64,000 nucleotides of DNA, taken from the NCBI RefSeq assembly GCF_004297405.1, contig NZ_SCVC01000031.1, positions 1-64,000 on the forward strand, read 5' to 3'. Source of the stretch: Reyranella sp. (GTDB taxonomy: Bacteria; Pseudomonadota; Alphaproteobacteria; Reyranellales; Reyranellaceae). Positions 33,683 through 40,933 of this stretch are shown piece by piece. Below the pieces are notes generated by a model. That model ran no database searches. It worked only from the letters and a program-made list of their open reading frames with translations, and was not told the DNA's origin. The number at the start of each line of letters is the position of its first letter. Positions within the stretch are counted from its first letter, which is position 1. The translations under genes were made by a program, and so were the position numbers.

Positions 33683-34332
33683 ATCGCGTCGACATGGATG
33701 TCGGCGCAGTCGATGACGGGGAAGCCCGGATCGTGACCGGCGAAGGCCAGGAAGAGGTCGGTGCCGCCCAGCACGATCGCCTCGGCGCCATGGTCGCGGC
33801 AGAGCTCCGCGCCGATCTTGAAGAACAGGCTGCGCTGCCCCTCCGTCACGTGACCGGGAACGGCCATGGCCACGTAGGCATCATGAACCTGTCCCAGCTT
33901 CTCGCCCTCGGGATGGATCACCTCGACCGAGGTGATGCCACCGTAGAGACTGCTTTCCATGACGTTGCGCGTCCCGATGATGCCGATCCGCCTCAGGCCA
34001 CGAGCGCGCAGCGCCTCGTTCACCGCGGGAATGGCGTTGACGAGGGGCAGCGGCGAGATCGCTTCGAGGTCCTGGGCGCAGAAGTGTCCGCCCATCGAGG
34101 TCACTGCGGCTGCTTTGGCGCCGGCAGCGGCCATCCGGTGGATCAGCCGCGCGAAGATTTCGGCCTGGGCCTTGGTGTCCTTGATGGTGAGATTGCCCGT
34201 CATCTGGCGCGCATCGGCATGCGCGATGGTGACATCGAGCACCGTGCCGGCCTTGGTGTGCCGGTCGATGAGGCCACGGTAGTAGAAGTCCGTCGCGGCG
34301 GGCCCGATGCCGCCGATCAAGCCGATATGCAT
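33658..34332 (-). CDS. aspartate/glutamate racemase-family protein lacking both catalytic cysteines
   Basis: A 224-residue protein of the Asp/Glu/hydantoin racemase fold, starting M-H-I-G-L-I-G-G-I-G-P-A-A-T. The first catalytic motif, normally A-C-N-T-A-H, reads T-S-M-G-G-H. The second, normally L-G-C-T-E, reads L-G-G-T-D. Both cysteines that carry out two-base racemisation are thus absent by my alignment, although cysteines occur nearby (H-F-C and V-I-D-C). It may be a lyase, isomerase or binding protein instead of a racemase. It is convergent with the cyclase and divergent from the P-loop gene at 34442. Confidence 0.85.
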   Translation of the reverse strand: MHIGLIGGIGPAATDFYYRGLIDRHTKAGTVLDVTIAHADARQMTGNLTIKDTKAQAEIFARLIHRMAAAGAKAAAVTSMGGHFCAQDLEAISPLPLVNAIPAVNEALRARGLRRIGIIGTRNVMESSLYGGITSVEVIHPEGEKLGQVHDAYVAMAVPGHVTEGQRSLFFKIGAELCRDHGAEAIVLGGTDLFLAFAGHDPGFPVIDCADIHVDAIYARSVGA

Positions 34333-34441
34333 TTGGCGACTACCTCGATGAACGATGGGGCAGCAACCTTACTGCAACAAATGCGAGGTGTGGCGAAAAG
34401 CGTCCCTGCGAGCCGGGCGCCACGAGCGCTAGAGTTCGCCG

Positions 34442-34963
34442 ATGCGGCGAGTGGCGGTTTTCGGGACAACGGGATCGGGCAAGAGTTGGCTGGCCGAGCG
34501 GGTGGCCAGCCAGGCCGGTTTGCGCGTGATCGAGCTCGATGCCCTTTACTGGGGTCGCAACTGGCAGCCAGCGCCGCTCGAGCTGTTCCGCCATCGGGTC
34601 GAACGCGAGACGGTCGGTGATGGCTGGATCGTCGTCGGCAACTACGCGCAGGTCCGCGATCTGGTCTGGCGCCCTGCCGACACGCTGATCTGGCTCGATC
34701 TATCGCTGCCGCTCGTCATGTCGCGTCTGGTCCGCCGCACGGTGAAGCGTGTGGCGACCGGCGAGGACCTTTGGGGTACGGGCAATCGAGAGACGATCGC
34801 CAACACCTTCTTCAGCCGAGATTCGATCCTGCTCTGGGCACTCAAGACCCATCGTCTCAACCGCGAGCGCTTCGCCCGTGAATGCGAGGGGCTTTCGGAG
34901 GACAAGCGCATCGTGCGCCTGCAGAACAGCCGTGAGATTGAGACCTTTCTGAATGCGGCGTAA
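34442..34963 (+). CDS. P-loop NTPase, adenylate-kinase-like (FlaR/topology-modulation type)
   Basis: A 173-residue P-loop protein with Walker A G-T-T-G-S-G-K-S-W-L at residues 8-17. It has D-A-L-Y-W-G-R-N-W-Q, the signature of the FlaR-like/adenylate-kinase-like group, a possible Walker B (L-I-W-L-D-L), and an arginine-rich lid (S-R-L-V-R-R-T-V-K-R). The family probably phosphorylates a nucleotide or small molecule in the cytoplasm; no member of this branch is well defined to my knowledge. It precedes a proline-racemase-family gene by 9 bp and is presumably in one operon with it. Confidence 0.85.
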   Translation: MRRVAVFGTTGSGKSWLAERVASQAGLRVIELDALYWGRNWQPAPLELFRHRVERETVGDGWIVVGNYAQVRDLVWRPADTLIWLDLSLPLVMSRLVRRTVKRVATGEDLWGTGNRETIANTFFSRDSILLWALKTHRLNRERFARECEGLSEDKRIVRLQNSREIETFLNAA

Positions 34964-34972
34964 TCAGGAGGC

Positions 34973-35974
34973 ATGGTGGTCCACACCTTCCAGTGCCTCG
35001 ATGGTCATACCTGCGGCAATCCCGTCCGTCTGGTGACAAGTGGCGTGCCGGAGCTGAAGGGCGCGACCATGAGCGAGCGCCGGCTGGATTTCCTCGCCAA
35101 CCATGACTGGATCCGCAAGGCGCTGATGTTCGAGCCGCGCGGGCACGATGTCATGTCGGGTTCGATGCTCTACCCCTCGACCCGCGCGGACTGCGACACG
35201 GCGATCCTGTTCATTGAGGTGAGCGGCTGCCTGCCGATGTGCGGCCACGGCACGATCGGCACCGTCACCATGGCGATCGAGAACGGCCTCGTTTCACCGA
35301 TGAAGCCCGGCGAGCTGGCGCTCGATGCGCCGGCCGGTCGGATCGTGGCGCTCTACGAGCAGAAAGGCCGCTTCGTCGAGAGCGTCCGGATCACCAATGT
35401 GGCGTCCTATCTCGCCGCGAGTGACGTGACGATCGACGTGCCCGGCTTGGGCGAGCTTGCCTTCGACATCGCCTATGGCGGCAACTACTACGCGATTCTG
35501 GAGCCACAGAAGAACTATGCCGGCCTGGAGGAAGTTTCAGCGGCCGACGTGTTGCGACTCTCGCCGCTCATTCGCCGGCTCCTGAACGAGAAGATCCAGC
35601 CAGTGCATCCCGAGAACGAGACGATCCGCGGTGTCAGCCATGTCATGTGGACCGGCCGGCCGCGCGATCCCCGCGCACATGCCCGCAACGCAGTGTTCTA
35701 TGGCGACAAGGCGATCGACCGCTCACCGTGCGGCACCGGCACATCGGCGCGCATGGCTCAGCTTGCGGCGCACGCCAGGCTGAAGGTCGGCGATGCTTTC
35801 GTGCATGAAAGCATCATCGGTTCGCTTTTCGATGGTCGCGTCGAGGCGGTTGCCCAGATCGGCAATCACGCCGCCATCGTGCCCTCGATCTCGGGGTGGG
35901 CACGCCAGCATGGGGTCAACACGATTTCTGTCGACGACCGGGACCCGTTTGCACACGGGTTCCAGGTAACTTAG
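34973..35974 (+). CDS. proline racemase family protein, probable 4-hydroxyproline 2-epimerase
   Basis: A 333-residue enzyme with both catalytic cysteines in their motifs, M-C-G-H-G-T-I-G (about residue 90) and S-P-C-G-T-G-T-S-A-R (about residue 253). This is the pattern of proline racemases and 4-hydroxyproline 2-epimerases, and not the Thr/Cys pattern of the dehydratases. In Proteobacteria most such proteins are epimerases that start trans-4-hydroxyproline catabolism; the downstream pathway genes are not here. A strong AGGAGG lies before ATG 34973. It is 11 bp from the convergent CoA-transferase gene. Confidence 0.9.
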   Translation: MVVHTFQCLDGHTCGNPVRLVTSGVPELKGATMSERRLDFLANHDWIRKALMFEPRGHDVMSGSMLYPSTRADCDTAILFIEVSGCLPMCGHGTIGTVTMAIENGLVSPMKPGELALDAPAGRIVALYEQKGRFVESVRITNVASYLAASDVTIDVPGLGELAFDIAYGGNYYAILEPQKNYAGLEEVSAADVLRLSPLIRRLLNEKIQPVHPENETIRGVSHVMWTGRPRDPRAHARNAVFYGDKAIDRSPCGTGTSARMAQLAAHARLKVGDAFVHESIIGSLFDGRVEAVAQIGNHAAIVPSISGWARQHGVNTISVDDRDPFAHGFQVT

Positions 35975-35984
35975 CGGGCCGAGG

Positions 35985-37187
35985 TCAGTCCGCGGCCTTG
36001 ACCGCCGGCGCCGGTGCGCGCACGCCGCCGCGCGACAACAGCGCATCGACGTCGCCGGCGCTATAGCCCAGCTCGCGCAGGATATCCGGGCCGTCCTCGC
36101 CGATATGCGGCGCATGCTGCTGCGGCGCATGCTGCGAGGCCGGCGGCAGGCCGGCGATGTTGGCGACCGGCATGCGGCCGAAGCCATCCTGGTCGATCCA
36201 GTCGAGGGCGCCCGATTCCTTGACGTGCGGGTGATCGAGATAGTCCTGGTAGTTGTTCACCCGCTCGCAGAACACGTCTTTGGGCTGCAGGATCGCGATC
36301 CACTCCTCGGTGGTCTTGCTGGGCATCGTCTCGTTCAGCGCCTTGATGATCTTGGGCGCGTTCTTGATGCGATCCTCGTGGCTCTGCAGGTCGGGATCGT
36401 TGGCGATGTCGTCGCGGCCGATCAGCTCGAACAGCAGGCGGAAATGGTGCGGCCGCATGGCGCTCACCATGATGTAGCCGTTCTTCGATTTGTAGCTGCC
36501 GGCCGGCATGTAGAGCACCGGCGGCGCGCCCTTGGAGAACACCCACTCCATCAGCTTGGCGCCCTGGAAGGCAGCGGCAGCCTTCATCAGGCTGGAATCG
36601 ATGTAGGAGCCCTCGTTGTAGCGGAACTGGCGCATCAGGGCGGTCGACAGGGCCTGGAAGGTATAGAGGCCGGTCGTAACGTCGACGGCGATCATACCCT
36701 GACGCCAGGGCGTGCCGTCAGGCATCTTGTTCATCACCATCATGCCGCTGAAGGCCTGGATCAGCCCGTCGACCGTGGGACGCTTGCTGTAGGGGCCGGT
36801 CTGGCCGAAGCCCGACACCGAGCAGTAGATCACGCTCGGATTCAGCTTCTTCATCTCCTCGTAGCCGAAGCCCAGCCGCGAGATGACGCCCGGTCGGAAG
36901 CTTTCCATGATCACATGGGCCTTGGCCGCGATCTTCTTCACCACGGCGACCCCGTCCGGCGACTTGAGATCCAGCGCGATCGAGCGCTTGCCACGGTTGA
37001 AGGCGACGGAGTGGGCGCAGTGATCACCCTTCAGCTCGCCCAGGGCGCGACCCCAGTCACCTTCCGGTGGCTCGATCTTGATGACGTCCGCGCCATGCAG
37101 CGCCAGCAGCATGGAGGCGTGCGGCCCCGCAATGCCCTGCGTGAAATCGAGTACGGTAATGCCGTCGAAAGCGCCCTTGATCGTCAC
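35985..37187 (-). CDS. class III (CaiB/BaiF) CoA-transferase
   Basis: A 400-residue family III CoA-transferase: V-L-D-F-T-Q-G-I-A-G-P, D-V-I-K-I-E-P-P-E-G-D, N-R-G-K-R-S-I-A-L-D-L, and the active-site region Y-S-K-R-P-T-V-D-G-L-I-Q-A, with the aspartate that forms the acyl-anhydride intermediate. It moves CoA between organic acids such as oxalate, formate, carnitine or an aromatic acid; the substrate cannot be told. The gene stands alone on the minus strand. No ligase or dehydrogenase partner adjoins it. Confidence 0.92.
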   Translation of the reverse strand: MTIKGAFDGITVLDFTQGIAGPHASMLLALHGADVIKIEPPEGDWGRALGELKGDHCAHSVAFNRGKRSIALDLKSPDGVAVVKKIAAKAHVIMESFRPGVISRLGFGYEEMKKLNPSVIYCSVSGFGQTGPYSKRPTVDGLIQAFSGMMVMNKMPDGTPWRQGMIAVDVTTGLYTFQALSTALMRQFRYNEGSYIDSSLMKAAAAFQGAKLMEWVFSKGAPPVLYMPAGSYKSKNGYIMVSAMRPHHFRLLFELIGRDDIANDPDLQSHEDRIKNAPKIIKALNETMPSKTTEEWIAILQPKDVFCERVNNYQDYLDHPHVKESGALDWIDQDGFGRMPVANIAGLPPASQHAPQQHAPHIGEDGPDILRELGYSAGDVDALLSRGGVRAPAPAVKAAD

Positions 37188-37358
37188 TGAATCCTCCCGA
37201 GGGCGCTGAACGTACGTTTACCGGTACCGATCATGCAAGGCCGGCTCTGCAGACAAGCCATGCATGAAGAAAAGTTACGTAAATTCGCAGGCAAGCTCGT
37301 TTGAGACCTGCGGCGCGGGCGCGCAGATAGGTGCAGTTGCACTTATTGGGAGTTTGCC

Positions 37359-38207
37359 ATGGCGACGCTTCCCCTGCCCATCGCGGCCCTTGCCGCCGCG
37401 AGCTACCTCGCACCCACCCTGGTCGCACCATTCTTCCGGCGAATGATGCTCACGCCGCGGCGTCATGTGCGGCCGCCGCCGGTACTGGCTGTTCCCGAGG
37501 CCGACACGCGCATTGATCTCGGGAACGGGCTGGTCGCTTGGCGTTGGGGCGATCCGGCGATCCCCACTGTCCTGCTGGTCCACGGCTTTGAAGGCAATCG
37601 CGCCCAGTTCGGCGCGATCCTCGAGGCGTTGCTCGCACGCGGCCTGTCCGTCGTGGCGCTCGATGTGCCCGCTCATGGCGAGTCGGTGGGCGATGAGCTG
37701 ACGGCCGTGAAGTTCATTGCCGCCATCGAACGCACGCTCGACCGTATTGGACCCGTCCATGCCGTGGTCGGCCATTCGATGGGCGGAGCGATGAGCCTGT
37801 TCTCCATCGCCCACCGCGGTGGAGCGCGTCGCGTGGCCCTGGTCTCGGCGCCTTCGTCGCTCAAGCGCGAGCTGCAGCGGTTCGCGAAGATGGTCGGCCT
37901 CTCCAAACGCGGCGCGCGGGCGTTCATCGCCTCCGTCGAGAAGCATGTCGGCCGGCCGGCTGCCGACTTCGACGTCCGTCACATCGTGGGCAAAGTGAAT
38001 TTGCCGGTGTTGATGATCCACGATCAAACCGACCGGCAGGTGCCGGTGGCCGAAGCCGCGCGGTCCGCGCACATGCTGCCGGACGCAGAGCTGATCGTGA
38101 CACGTGGGCTCGGGCACAATCGGCTGCTCGCCGATCCCGCCGTCGTGACGGCCATCGTCGATTTCGTCTCGCGTCAGGAAATGACCGGCAGCGCCTCGAT
38201 CTCGTAG
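37359..38207 (+). CDS. alpha/beta hydrolase
   Basis: A 282-residue alpha/beta hydrolase with an N-terminal hydrophobic segment (about residues 6-27), probably a membrane anchor. The oxyanion motif is V-H-G-F-E-G-N, the nucleophile elbow V-G-H-S-M-G-G, the acid region H-D-Q-T-D, and the catalytic histidine lies in G-L-G-H-N. The substrate is unknown. GGGAG lies before ATG 37359, and a 12-bp palindrome (GTGCA-GT-TGCAC, 37331-37342) sits just upstream and may be an operator. The 3' end overlaps the convergent DUF2848 gene by 34 bp. Confidence 0.85.
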   Translation: MATLPLPIAALAAASYLAPTLVAPFFRRMMLTPRRHVRPPPVLAVPEADTRIDLGNGLVAWRWGDPAIPTVLLVHGFEGNRAQFGAILEALLARGLSVVALDVPAHGESVGDELTAVKFIAAIERTLDRIGPVHAVVGHSMGGAMSLFSIAHRGGARRVALVSAPSSLKRELQRFAKMVGLSKRGARAFIASVEKHVGRPAADFDVRHIVGKVNLPVLMIHDQTDRQVPVAEAARSAHMLPDAELIVTRGLGHNRLLADPAVVTAIVDFVSRQEMTGSASIS

Positions 38208-38860
38208 GCGTGGCTGATCTTGCGGCCGAGGACAGGGTCGTCGAGCTCCATCTCGAAGCGCGATGACGACCGAATGGCGCCGATCGCCGGCATGGTGCCG
38301 CAGAACATGACGGCGCCCATCGGCAGGCGCTTCTCGTCCTTCCAACCGAAGATCAGCTCGCGAGGATCGCGGATCTTGGCGAGCGGTCCTTCCTGGTAGA
38401 GGACCTTCTTGCCGTCTTCCTGGATGAAGCTGCGCAACATCAGCCTGTCCCAGTGCGGCTCGACTTCCTCGAAACGCCAGGCGATGCGGCCAATCGGCTT
38501 GGCGCACATCTGCTTGGAGACGGCGATGCCATAGCTCTCGACCTTGCGGTCGGTATGGTCGGCACCGACCGTGACCCAGAGCCGATTGTCAGCGCCCACC
38601 AGTACGGGCTCGACCTCGCCGGAGCTGTCGTCGCCAAGAACCTGGATGCGGTCGGCCTGCGTCAGCATCTGCGCCGCGGCCCGATAATAGATCGGTACGC
38701 GCGACGGCGGCTGCACGCCGATCGCCTTCAGCTCCTCGATATGATGATTGAGCGCCGTCACATCGCGGCCGGTCCAGCCGGCGATGACCAAATCCTTGAT
38801 GTCGACAGCGACCTTTTCGATCGCGCCTTTGGCGTGGCCGTCGAATTCCAGCCGCGCCAT
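38174..38860 (-). CDS. DUF2848 family protein
   Basis: A 228-residue protein matching the DUF2848 family by its opening (V-I-A-G-W-T-G-R-D, H-H-I-E-E-L) and the conserved M-F-C-G-T-M-P-A-I-G near the C-terminus, reminiscent of fumarylacetoacetate-hydrolase-like folds. The biochemical role is not known. It is the last gene of a tight three-gene operon (SDR, DUF1445, DUF2848), 2 bp from the DUF1445 gene, suggesting that they act on one catabolite. Confidence 0.85.
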   Translation of the reverse strand: MARLEFDGHAKGAIEKVAVDIKDLVIAGWTGRDVTALNHHIEELKAIGVQPPSRVPIYYRAAAQMLTQADRIQVLGDDSSGEVEPVLVGADNRLWVTVGADHTDRKVESYGIAVSKQMCAKPIGRIAWRFEEVEPHWDRLMLRSFIQEDGKKVLYQEGPLAKIRDPRELIFGWKDEKRLPMGAVMFCGTMPAIGAIRSSSRFEMELDDPVLGRKISHAYEIEALPVIS

Positions 38861-38862
38861 CG

Positions 38863-39663
38863 TCAGAGAATGGCGAGGCGCGAGTTCAGCAGATCGGTCA
38901 CCAGCATGTAGCCCGGTGCATGGGTGATGCAGAACTCAGGCTTCACTGTCGCCACGACTGACTGCGGAGTGACGCCGCAGGCCCAGAAGACCGGCAGCTC
39001 GTCGTCGTGCACCGGCACGCCGTCGCCGTAGTCGGGCTTGGCGATGTCCTTGATGCCGATCATCTCGGGCTTGCCGAGATGGACGGGGGCGCCATGAACC
39101 GACGGGAAGCGCGTCGTCACCTGCACGGCACGGATCGCATCGGCCGGTTTGAAGGGCCGCATCGAGACGACCATCGGCCCGTGGAACGGTCCGGCTGGCG
39201 CGCATTCGATGTTGGTGCGGAACATCGGGACGTTGCTGTTGCAGGTCTGGTGCCGCAGCTCCAGCCCGTTCTCGATCAGCGCTTCCTCGAAGGAGAAGGA
39301 GCAGCCCAGCACGAAGGACACGAGATCGTCGCGCCATACCTTCTTGAGGTCGGTTACCTCTTCGACCAACTCGCCCTTCTTCCAGACGCGGTAGAGCGGG
39401 ATGTCGGTGCGGATGTCGAGATCCTCGCCCAACGTCGGCAAGCGCCAGTCACCGGGCTCGGACTGGCCGAGCAGGGGACAGGGCTTGGGGTTGAGCATGC
39501 AGAAGCGCGTGAAGTCCGCGGCGAGTTCCTTCGGCAGGATCGCGAGATTGCCCTGCACAAAACCCGGCGCCATGCCCGATGTCGGCAGGCGATGGCCGCC
39601 GACACGGATACGGCGGCGCGCGTCACGGCCGGTTTCGCCTTTGAGATTGGTCATCGTGTCCAT
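38863..39663 (-). CDS. DUF1445 family putative hydro-lyase (YcsI / D-glutamate cyclase-like)
   Basis: A 266-residue protein of the DUF1445 family, with the markers [30 protein letters not shown] and I-T-H-A-P-G-Y-M. Members are annotated as putative hydro-lyases, and a mammalian relative is D-glutamate cyclase. The start ATG 39663 has AGGAG at ideal spacing. It is the middle gene of the SDR-DUF1445-DUF2848 operon. A role in amino or keto acid breakdown is plausible but unproven. Confidence 0.87.
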   Translation of the reverse strand: MDTMTNLKGETGRDARRRIRVGGHRLPTSGMAPGFVQGNLAILPKELAADFTRFCMLNPKPCPLLGQSEPGDWRLPTLGEDLDIRTDIPLYRVWKKGELVEEVTDLKKVWRDDLVSFVLGCSFSFEEALIENGLELRHQTCNSNVPMFRTNIECAPAGPFHGPMVVSMRPFKPADAIRAVQVTTRFPSVHGAPVHLGKPEMIGIKDIAKPDYGDGVPVHDDELPVFWACGVTPQSVVATVKPEFCITHAPGYMLVTDLLNSRLAIL

Positions 39664-39672
39664 GACGAACTC

Positions 39673-40428
39673 CTATACGTGCTGGCCGCCGTTGATCTGG
39701 ATCTCGGCGCCGGAAACGTAGCTCGATCCCTTCTCGCAGAGGAAGTGGATCACGTCGGCAACTTCGTCCGGCGTGCCGAGACGGCGCATCGGAATCTGCT
39801 CCTCGACGATCTTCTCGGTGCCCGGCGACAGGATCGCCGTATCGATCTCGCCCGGCGCGATCGCGTTCACGCGAATGCCGCGCGGGCCGAAGTCATGGCT
39901 CATCTCGCGGGTCAGCGCCGCAAGCGCTGCCTTCGAGGTGGCATAGGCCGATCCCGCAAAGGGGTGCACGCGGCTGCCGGCGATCGACGTCACGTTGACG
40001 ACGCAACCCTTAGCCGCCGACAGCTCGTTCATCAGGCCACGCGCCAGAGCGACAGGTGCGAAGAAATTGACGTTGAAGACCTGGCGCCAGAGATCGAACG
40101 GCGTGTCGATGGCGCCGAGTCGCGTGCCGCCCGGCCCCTTGGGCGAGATGGCCGCATTGTTCACCAGCGCATCGAGCCTGCCGCCGGCAAGCCGCGTACG
40201 GATCTGCTCGATGCCGCGACCGATATCGACCGGATCGGCGAGATCGAGCTGGACGTGATTCTCGCCACCGCTCGGCCAGGGGCAGAGCGCGCTGAAGGGT
40301 TGACGCGAGATGGTGACGACCCGCCAGCCACTGGCGCTGAATTTCTTCACCGTCGCGTGGCCGATGCCGCGGCTCGCGCCGGTCAGCACCAGGGTCCGAA
40401 CATTGTCGCGAGAAAGAGGTGCATTCAT
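39673..40428 (-). CDS. short-chain dehydrogenase/reductase
   Basis: A 251-residue classical SDR with the cofactor motif T-G-A-S-R-G-I-G-H, N-N-A-A-I, the catalytic serine in V-T-S-I-A-G-S, and the active-site Y-A-T-S-K. It resembles 3-oxoacyl-ACP reductases, but such short SDRs act on many alcohols. The first gene of the operon with DUF1445 and DUF2848; its stop is 9 bp before the next start. The C-terminal I-N-G-G-Q-H-V is typical. Confidence 0.92.
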   Translation of the reverse strand: MNAPLSRDNVRTLVLTGASRGIGHATVKKFSASGWRVVTISRQPFSALCPWPSGGENHVQLDLADPVDIGRGIEQIRTRLAGGRLDALVNNAAISPKGPGGTRLGAIDTPFDLWRQVFNVNFFAPVALARGLMNELSAAKGCVVNVTSIAGSRVHPFAGSAYATSKAALAALTREMSHDFGPRGIRVNAIAPGEIDTAILSPGTEKIVEEQIPMRRLGTPDEVADVIHFLCEKGSSYVSGAEIQINGGQHV

Positions 40429-40933
40429 GGGGGCGATCCTACTCTGCCTTGCGCGTCAGTTCGCGGTCGATGTTGCGACCTCGTGTTTCGCAAACGGTCG
40501 CGACCTATGGTGTGTTCGCCTGAAACTATCACATCATCTATTAAGTCATTGTGATTCCGAGATTTTTATTGAAACATGAACACAATTCGGCCTATATTTC
40601 TGCAGGTTTGGTCCAATTTTCGGGCCGCCCGGTCACCCGGGTTCCGACCGCGCTATTTTGTTGAAGCTATTTTGGAGTGGTCCGCCATGCCGGACGATCG
40701 CCGGGCGTCTGCGCCCAGCCCTTATCTGCGAACCAGGCCCGCGACCATGCTCACCGCACTTGGTCTCTGTCTTTTGGTCATGATCATGCAACTTGTCCCG
40801 GAAGCCCGTGATTCGGTCAGCCGTATGTCCACGGCCGGGTCGATCAGCACGCGATAGTCGCAGCCGGTTCGATTGTGGGCGCTTGTGCAAGCGCTCGGGA
40901 ACGCGCATCTAGGGGCCAAGGTTGCGCGTGCCC
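40429..40933. other. AT-richer intergenic region between the SDR operon and the kinase gene
   Basis: About 500 bp separate the divergent SDR operon and the kinase gene. The stretch 40500-40680 is clearly richer in A and T than its surroundings and should contain promoters for one or both units. One small candidate gene (40687-40857) is listed separately. I see no other coding region. Confidence 0.5.
40687..40857 (+). CDS. possible small membrane protein (unproven)
   Basis: A 56-codon frame with GGAG 9 bp before its ATG. It has a basic N-terminal half, a single hydrophobic helix of about 17 residues (M-L-T-A-L-G-L-C-L-L-V-M-I-M-Q-L-V) and a polar tail, and would be a one-pass inner-membrane peptide. 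The supporting evidence is the ribosome-binding site and the membrane segment only; I recognise no family. The frame is open further upstream to 40576, without a good start signal. It could be chance coding in a promoter region. Confidence 0.35.
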   Translation: MPDDRRASAPSPYLRTRPATMLTALGLCLLVMIMQLVPEARDSVSRMSTAGSISTR

